DNA of 64,000 bases, from positions 62,001 through 126,000 of the forward strand of contig JAEZCE010000078.1 in NCBI GenBank assembly GCA_023429995.1, read 5' to 3'. This document shows positions 59,734 to 64,000 of the stretch, in pieces (position 1 is the stretch's first letter; every line of letters begins with the position of its first letter). A program made the translations under genes and the position numbers. The notes below the pieces were generated by a model. It was not told the DNA's origin. It ran no database searches and was given only the letters and a program-made list of their open reading frames with translations. Origin of the DNA: Bacillota bacterium. Lineage in GTDB: Bacteria > Bacillota > UBA4882 > UBA8346.

Positions 59734-59762
59734 TTGACTACGAGAGGTTAATGTAATATCAT
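59734..59762 (+). promoter_or_regulatory. Promoter of the 104-aa gene
   Basis: TTGACT (59734-59739), a 17-bp spacer and TATCAT (59757-59762). The -35 region and spacer contain TACGAGAG, the right arm of an inverted repeat with CTCTCGTA at about 59701-59708, a possible operator. Confidence 0.6.
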
Positions 59763-59806
59763 TTTAGGTTGAAGTCGTAAATCAAAAAGGAGATCAGTCA
59801 ACAACT

Positions 59807-60121
59807 ATGAAAGACAATACATTCAAGGTTATTGCAACATACAGGAATAAGAGTAGCAAAGAAGCCGTTGTTATGTCGGAAACTCCCGAGAAAGCAATCG
59901 AAAAAGCAATCGTCGGGAATCACTTACCACTTAATTTTATCGATAGTTTGCCGATTTTTTGGAGAAATTATAACCCGATCGAAAAAACGCTCCATATTAT
60001 CAACTCGGAACAAAACTATGAAATTCAACTCATCAATAACAGCACCTACGAAAAATCCATTTTTAGTGGTAATGAGCTTTCCAATTGTGATATCACTTCA
60101 GTCACTGTTGAAAAGGCTTAA
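59807..60121 (+). CDS. Hypothetical protein
   Basis: A 104-residue protein, no recognised family: MKDNTFKVIATYRNKSSKEA, then EKAIEKAIVGNHLPLNFIDSL, IFWRNYNPIEKTLHIINSEQ and ELSNCDITSVTVEKA. It has no signal peptide or membrane segment; composition suggests a small mixed alpha/beta domain. AAGGAGA lies 13 bases before the ATG, a little far. It has its own promoter and terminator and runs opposite to the priA/rpoZ genes around it, so it is an insertion into an otherwise conserved housekeeping order. Confidence 0.6.
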   Translation: MKDNTFKVIATYRNKSSKEAVVMSETPEKAIEKAIVGNHLPLNFIDSLPIFWRNYNPIEKTLHIINSEQNYEIQLINNSTYEKSIFSGNELSNCDITSVTVEKA

Positions 60122-60135
60122 TCTGATCAGACAAG

Positions 60136-60157
60136 AAGGCCCTTTAAGGGCCTTTTT
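60136..60157 (+). terminator. Terminator after the 104-aa gene
   Basis: AAGGCCC and GGGCCTT form a stem around TTTAA, followed by TTT. It lies 15 bp after the stop codon of the plus-strand gene. Confidence 0.75.
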
Positions 60158-60274
60158 GATTCCCGACTGCTTGGGGGCTGTCCCAAAAGAAAATTTTACG
60201 ATAAAAAATATGAAGCTATATATTTTATTTCTTATTAATTGGAATTGTTTGCTAGTCAGCCTCCATGAAAATAA

Positions 60275-60303
60275 AACAAAAAAGCCCTTAATAAATAAGG
60301 GCT
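60275..60303 (-). terminator. Terminator after rpoZ
   Basis: On the minus strand AGCCCTTA and TAAGGGCT form a hairpin, followed by TTTTTTG. It ends the yicC-to-rpoZ transcription unit. The 60158-60274 stretch also contains TTGGGGGCTGTCCCAA, a short inverted repeat. Confidence 0.75.
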
Positions 60304-60367
60304 AAAATTCAATCCATGGATAAAAACTTTTCACACTATCCGTAAACGCAACTCAATCCGGTTGAAA

Positions 60368-60571
60368 TTATTTAATTCCCACTTTTGTTCTTTCTATCTT
60401 AATCTTACCGGAATGAATTTCCCGTAGTGCTGTGGAAACCGCTTTATTTGACTTTTCTTCGCTTGATTGTTCTTCTTCGAGAATTTTGCGAGCCCGTTTC
60501 GCAGATGCTGTAACTAAAGTATACCGACTATCGACATGTGTTAAAAGTTCATCGAGCGGTGGATAAATCAT
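60368..60571 (-). CDS. rpoZ: RNA polymerase omega subunit
   Basis: Small subunit that helps RNA polymerase assemble. 67 residues: MIYPPLDELLTHVDSRYTLVTASAKRARKI, with the family core RYTLVTASAKRAR and a C-terminal VSTALREIHSGKIKI that fits omega. It follows gmk by about 70 bp, as in most Firmicutes. Confidence 0.92.
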   Translation of the reverse strand: MIYPPLDELLTHVDSRYTLVTASAKRARKILEEEQSSEEKSNKAVSTALREIHSGKIKIERTKVGIK

Positions 60572-60640
60572 CTTATTCCTCCTTGTGTGGTCATCAAAAA
60601 CGTATGTGCCTGAAACTATAGCGCAACCTATATGCTTAGA

Positions 60641-61252
60641 TTATTCGCCACGAAAAATTTTATCCAGAAATCCCTTCTCTTGGCGACTGACTTTCAACCG
60701 TTCAGACTGAATAATACATTCAATTTGCCGGCATGTCAAGTCAATTTCTCGATTTACGATAAAATAATCATATTCGGGAACCGCTTGCAGCTCTTTGTCG
60801 ATATTCTTAAGGCGCAGCAAAATTTCCGCTTCCAATTCGGTTTGTCTGCCCATCAAACGCATTTTTAATTCACTCAGCGAAGGTGGAGCCAAAAAAATCA
60901 AAATGGTTTCAGGTAATGCTTTTTTTATCTGAGCAGCCCCCTGCACATCGATGTCGAGGACAAGATCCAAACCACCGGTCAGCATTTTTTCAACGTAAGA
61001 TCTGGGTGTTCCGTAATAATGCCGATAAACTTGAGCCCATTCCAGAAAATCGCCTGCCGCGATACGTTGGGTAAACTCAGAATCTGAAAGAAAAAAATAA
61101 TTTTTACCGTCAATTTCTCCCTGACGCGGGGTCCGGGTTGTGGCCGAGATTGAGTAATTTAAAGTGGGTAGATAATTAAAAAGATCACTTATAACGGTAT
61201 TTTTACCCACTCCCGACGGTCCGGAGACTACAATTAACAAACCGCGCGGCAT
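60641..61252 (-). CDS. gmk: Guanylate kinase
   Basis: Converts GMP to GDP with ATP. 203 residues: Walker A GPSGVGKNTVI (one residue unlike the usual GKG/GKS-T, still valid), SISATTRTPRQGEIDGKNYFFLS (GMP binding), FLEWAQVYRHYYGTPRSYVE and LDIDVQGAAQIKKALPETILIFLAPPS. Normal length. It is co-oriented with remA upstream and rpoZ downstream. Confidence 0.96.
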   Translation of the reverse strand: MPRGLLIVVSGPSGVGKNTVISDLFNYLPTLNYSISATTRTPRQGEIDGKNYFFLSDSEFTQRIAAGDFLEWAQVYRHYYGTPRSYVEKMLTGGLDLVLDIDVQGAAQIKKALPETILIFLAPPSLSELKMRLMGRQTELEAEILLRLKNIDKELQAVPEYDYFIVNREIDLTCRQIECIIQSERLKVSRQEKGFLDKIFRGE

Positions 61253-61263
61253 AAACGATTCTC

Positions 61264-61530
61264 CTATTCTTCGGGGTCTATCGATATATCTTTGGAGTTT
61301 AAGCGATGAGCGACTGTTTCGGGTTGAACCGCCGAAAGAATTACATGATCGCTATCGGTAATGATAACCGCTCTGGTACGTCTGCCATAAGTAGCGTCAA
61401 TTAACATACCCTTGTCACGGCTTTCCTGAATGATTCTTTTGATGGGTGATGACTCGGGGCTGACAATAGCAATGATGCGATTGGCGGAAACAATATTTCC
61501 AAACCCGATGTTGATTAGTTTAATCTCCAT
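61264..61530 (-). CDS. remA: RemA-family DNA-binding regulator (DUF370)
   Basis: An 88-residue protein of the RemA/DUF370 family, an activator of biofilm matrix genes in Bacillus subtilis: IKLINIGFGNIVSANRIIAIVSPESSPIKRIIQESRDKGMLIDATYGRRTRAVIITDSDHVILSAVQPETVAHR. Residues around RTRAVI form the DNA-binding ring surface in the family. It sits between the IHF-like gene and gmk, a conserved position in Firmicutes. Confidence 0.93.
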   Translation of the reverse strand: MEIKLINIGFGNIVSANRIIAIVSPESSPIKRIIQESRDKGMLIDATYGRRTRAVIITDSDHVILSAVQPETVAHRLNSKDISIDPEE

Positions 61531-61553
61531 AGTTTTACTTCAGGGCTCCCTTC

Positions 61554-61868
61554 TTAATTACTGCCAAGTCTCTCTATTAAAGCTTGTTTTTGGCGGTTTC
61601 CGAGGCCCTGAATGCGACGGGTCTCATCAATACCGATATCATTCATGATCTTTTTTGTTTTCACTTTGCCGATACGCGGTAATGATTCTAACAAATAGAC
61701 TACTCTCATTTTTGCAACCACATCGTCATTAATATTTTCAAGCACTTCTAAGATGTTAGTCTTCCCATTTTTCAGGTTTTGACGGATTTTTGCTCTTTTG
61801 CTCCTCACTTCTTGAGCTTTTTTAAGAGCTTTACGTTTTTCCTCCAGTGACAGTTTCGGTAAAGCCAT
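61554..61868 (-). CDS. mihF: Integration host factor-like protein (mIHF type)
   Basis: A 104-residue basic, helical DNA-binding protein resembling actinobacterial-type integration host factor: MALPKLSLEEKRKALKKAQE, KMRVVYLLESLPRIGKVKTKKIMNDIGIDETRRIQGLG. The helix-hairpin-helix-like segment LPRIGKVKTKKIM is typical. Start at 61868 has AGGAGG eight bases upstream; an in-frame GTG at 61877 overlaps that site. It lies between yicC and remA, the place where this gene is found in some deep-branching Firmicutes. Confidence 0.87.
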   Translation of the reverse strand: MALPKLSLEEKRKALKKAQEVRSKRAKIRQNLKNGKTNILEVLENINDDVVAKMRVVYLLESLPRIGKVKTKKIMNDIGIDETRRIQGLGNRQKQALIERLGSN

Positions 61869-61880
61869 TAGTTTCACCTC

Positions 61881-62759
61881 CTATTCAATGTTTTGAATTT
61901 GTTCGCGTATTTTCTCCAGTTCAGCTTTGAAGTTGATCACCAGTTGTGCAATAGTAATATCACTTGCTTTCGAACCGACAGTATTGATTTCCCGGTTTAA
62001 TTCCTGAATCAAAAAATCCATTCGCCGGCCTATCGGTTCAGTAATTTCCAAAATTTGGTGAAATTGTTTCAAATGACTCTCAATACGGACCAATTCTTCG
62101 GTAATGTCGGATTTATCCGCAAAAACGGCAACCTCAAGGGCCAATCGGCCTTGATCGACCTCAATTCCTTCCGTGAGTTCCGTTATCCGTTTTGTTAATT
62201 TTTCTTGATAAACCGTGACCACTTTAGGGGCTTGTACCAACAATTCTTGGCGATAATTTTCGAGAGTGGACAGTTTATCGTAAATATCCCGGCATAACCC
62301 ATGCCCTTCTATTTTACGGTTTTCTATTAAAGATTGCAAAGCAATATTTAAAGCCTGCCTTACATTTTCAAACAATTTTTCCGGGTCGATATCGGGCTGA
62401 TGATATTCAAGAAGTTCCGGTAATGTGATCATTGTTTTGACGTCAATCTCGCCTTCAATTCCGCAATTCTCTTTCAGTTCGCGGATGACTCTCAAATAAG
62501 AACGAAGATACGATTGATTCAATTCCACTTGGTCATTCATGGGAGAGAGTTGCTCGATGGTTACCGATATTTCGACTTTACCCCGTGAAATCTTACCGGA
62601 GATCTCACGCCGCAATTTATCTTCTAGAAAGCTGTAGCTTTTGGGGATTTTAAAATATAATTCTAAATAACGGTGATTGATTGACTTAAGGTCGATCGTT
62701 ACATTGAAATCTTCACTGGAAAACACCCCTCGACCATAACCTGTCATACTTAAAGCCAA
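61881..62759 (-). CDS. yicC: YicC-family protein (stress-associated endoribonuclease family)
   Basis: A 292-residue protein of the YicC/YloC family: SMTGYGRGVFSSEDFNVTIDLKSINHRYLELYFKIP, ISRGKVEISVTIEQ, RLALEVAVFADKSDITEELVRIESHLKQFHQI and GRRMDFLIQELNREINTVGSKASD. Family members are RNases. The start is TTG at 62759, 13 bases after AAGGGG; an in-frame ATG lies four codons later. It is the first gene of the yicC-mihF-remA-gmk-rpoZ cluster. Confidence 0.93.
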   Translation of the reverse strand: MALSMTGYGRGVFSSEDFNVTIDLKSINHRYLELYFKIPKSYSFLEDKLRREISGKISRGKVEISVTIEQLSPMNDQVELNQSYLRSYLRVIRELKENCGIEGEIDVKTMITLPELLEYHQPDIDPEKLFENVRQALNIALQSLIENRKIEGHGLCRDIYDKLSTLENYRQELLVQAPKVVTVYQEKLTKRITELTEGIEVDQGRLALEVAVFADKSDITEELVRIESHLKQFHQILEITEPIGRRMDFLIQELNREINTVGSKASDITIAQLVINFKAELEKIREQIQNIE

Positions 62760-62996
62760 AGTTTTATGTGCCCCTTCTATATTATTCCCAAATATTTATG
62801 GTATTCAAATCGTAGCTATTTATATTCCACTCTTTGTACCAAATTCCTCCTTTTTTCCAGGAATTTTCCGCACAAAGCGGGAACTTTTTTGGCCGGATAC
62901 CGTTAAACCAAGTATTAACAACGGGCATTGATAAGAACAATATGGATTGGAAAAATAAAAAGCAAATCGATTTCGATCCAAACGGAGGTTTTAAGC

Positions 62997-64000
62997 ATGA
63001 ATCGAAAATATCTTGGTTATTTGGTAATAGCATTAATTTCTTCATTCTTTACAGCGGCGCTTTGTGTGGTTTTGTTGCCCAAAATGTTTAATCCCAACAA
63101 TTCAGTCCGGCCGAATTACGCAAGTCAAGCCGGGGTTAAAAAAGTTGAATATCTCAACGAACAAGTCGGCGGCGACTCCATTATCAACGCCCGGCAGAAA
63201 GCGGCTCCATCTGTTGTCTACATTGATACCGTGGCAGTGGCAACAGCCACGCCCGACATTCCTGAGGAATTTCGCGATTTCCTCCCACCGGGGCTTTTTG
63301 GCGGAGGACAACAACAAGTTCGGGGCGCCGGGTCCGGGTTTATCATCCGTTCCGACGGCTACATTATAACCAACGAACACGTCGTCCGCAACGCTCAAAA
63401 TTTGAAGGTGACTCTCCAAGGCGGCAAAAAATTCGACGGCCGGGTTATCGGAACCGATCCTCAAACCGATTTGGCCGTTGTCAAAATTAACGCTAAAAAT
63501 TTACCTACTGCCGATTTGGGGGATTCCGACAACTTGGTCCCCGGACAATGGGCGGTAGCCATTGGTAATCCTTATGGGTTTCATGATACGGTAACTGCCG
63601 GAATCATCAGCGCTTTGGGGCGGTCAATCGATGATCCCAACAATAGGGGCTACTTGATTCAGACGGATGCAGCAATTAATCCGGGAAACAGTGGCGGACC
63701 TTTGGTCGATCTTTCCGGAAAAGTTATCGGCATCAATGAAGCGATCATTGCCAATGCCCAAGGTTTGGGGTTCGCAATTCCGGTCAACTTAGCCAAAAAA
63801 GTCTCAAAAGAGCTGATTGAGAAGGGTAAAGTTCAACGTCCTGCTGCTCCGTGGTTGGGAGTGTCTTTAACGGCGCTCAATGATCAACTTGCCAATTATT
63901 ATGGATTAACGAACCTGGAAGGCGCGATCATTCAAGTTTATGCAAACAGCCCCGCCAGTAAGGCCGGCCTTCAAAACGGCGATATCATCAAAGAAGTAAA
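62997..64000 (+). CDS. HtrA/DegP-family serine protease (3' end outside window)
   Basis: Membrane-anchored trypsin-like protease of envelope quality control. 334 codons are visible and the frame stays open at the window edge. N-terminal membrane helix at residues 5-27, then the protease domain with the triad His (ITNEHVV), Asp (TDLAVVKI) and Ser (NPGNSGGPLVD). A PDZ domain begins near APWLGVSLTALND and reads ANSPASKAGLQNGDIIKEV before the cut. GGAGG lies nine bases before the ATG. It is divergent from yicC; the 237-bp gap holds short inverted repeats and no certain promoter. Confidence 0.95.
   Translation, partial: MNRKYLGYLVIALISSFFTAALCVVLLPKMFNPNNSVRPNYASQAGVKKVEYLNEQVGGDSIINARQKAAPSVVYIDTVAVATATPDIPEEFRDFLPPGLFGGGQQQVRGAGSGFIIRSDGYIITNEHVVRNAQNLKVTLQGGKKFDGRVIGTDPQTDLAVVKINAKNLPTADLGDSDNLVPGQWAVAIGNPYGFHDTVTAGIISALGRSIDDPNNRGYLIQTDAAINPGNSGGPLVDLSGKVIGINEAIIANAQGLGFAIPVNLAKKVSKELIEKGKVQRPAAPWLGVSLTALNDQLANYYGLTNLEGAIIQVYANSPASKAGLQNGDIIKEV

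Noticed and set aside
60158..60274. TTGGGGGCTGTCCCAA near 60170 as an insertion-sequence end
   Set aside because: A single short inverted repeat without a second end or transposase; may be chance.
62782..63045. An 87-codon minus-strand ORF across the htrA 5' end
   Set aside because: It is antisense to the certain htrA start and contains translated ribosome-binding-site sequence; no family resemblance.
1..64000. CRISPR arrays, tRNA genes, rRNA genes or complete insertion sequences
   Set aside because: No regularly spaced identical repeats, cloverleaf sequences, rRNA motifs or transposase genes were recognised by reading the sequence.

Overview
This window looks like a chromosomal segment of a Bacillota (Firmicutes)-type bacterium. 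The support is Gram-positive-style gene orders and controls: yicC / integration-host-factor-like / remA / gmk / rpoZ and priA / def / fmt / yugP / rsmB, HPr with both the His15 and Ser46 sites, LicT/RAT antitermination, strong AGGAGG ribosome-binding sites, TPP and FMN riboswitches, and a sigma-D-like chemotaxis promoter. One secreted protein at 10.1-11.1 kb looks like an outer-membrane beta-barrel, so a diderm lineage (Limnochordia/Hydrogenispora-like, for example) is possible. That placement is inference. No tRNA, rRNA, CRISPR array or complete insertion sequence was seen.

Layout. 0-6 kb: signal peptidase I, two tandem HD-GYP (c-di-GMP phosphodiesterase-type) paralogues of equal length, and two transporters. 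5.7-9.9 kb: a heterodimeric multidrug-type ABC exporter behind an attenuator-like leader (strong promoter, tiny ORFs, two intrinsic terminators, a 51-codon ORF). 10-16 kb: the barrel-like protein, then a tightly packed four-gene envelope operon (VanX-type dipeptidase, CapA-like phosphatase, a surface protein with a discoidin-like domain, and a UPF0489-like plus NlpC/P60-like fusion). 16-25 kb: a ribose-type sugar ABC transporter divergent from hexuronate catabolism genes uxuB-uxuA and a GntR/FCD regulator. 24.6-32.5 kb: a six-gene chemotaxis operon cheY-cheA-cheW-mcp-cheR-cheB with a sigma-D-type promoter. 32.5-34.4 kb: a TPP riboswitch controlling an AIR-synthase-like/ThiN fusion. 34.4-35.2 kb: about 800 bp without genes, made of nested inverted and dispersed repeats. 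35.2-40.8 kb: a secreted putative metallopeptidase and the riboflavin operon ribD-ribE-ribBA-ribH under an FMN riboswitch.

41-48.5 kb: PTS genes on one strand: licT, bglF-type EII and 6-phospho-beta-glucosidase with two RAT antiterminator sites, then a KdgT-type permease, ptsH and ptsI. 48.6-53 kb: an accessory stretch with MarR+GNAT, a probable small cysteine-rich protein, a broken merR/aldo-keto reductase junction, an MBL hydrolase, a flavin reductase and a TetR regulator. 53-62.8 kb: the housekeeping block rsmB, yugP, fmt, two def genes, priA, rpoZ, gmk, remA, mihF and yicC, interrupted by one unknown gene on the opposite strand where coaBC is often found. 63-64 kb: the start of an HtrA/DegP protease cut by the window edge.

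The least explained items are the exporter leader, the repeat island, the envelope operon, the TPP-controlled fusion enzyme, the barrel protein and a few unannotated small ORFs.
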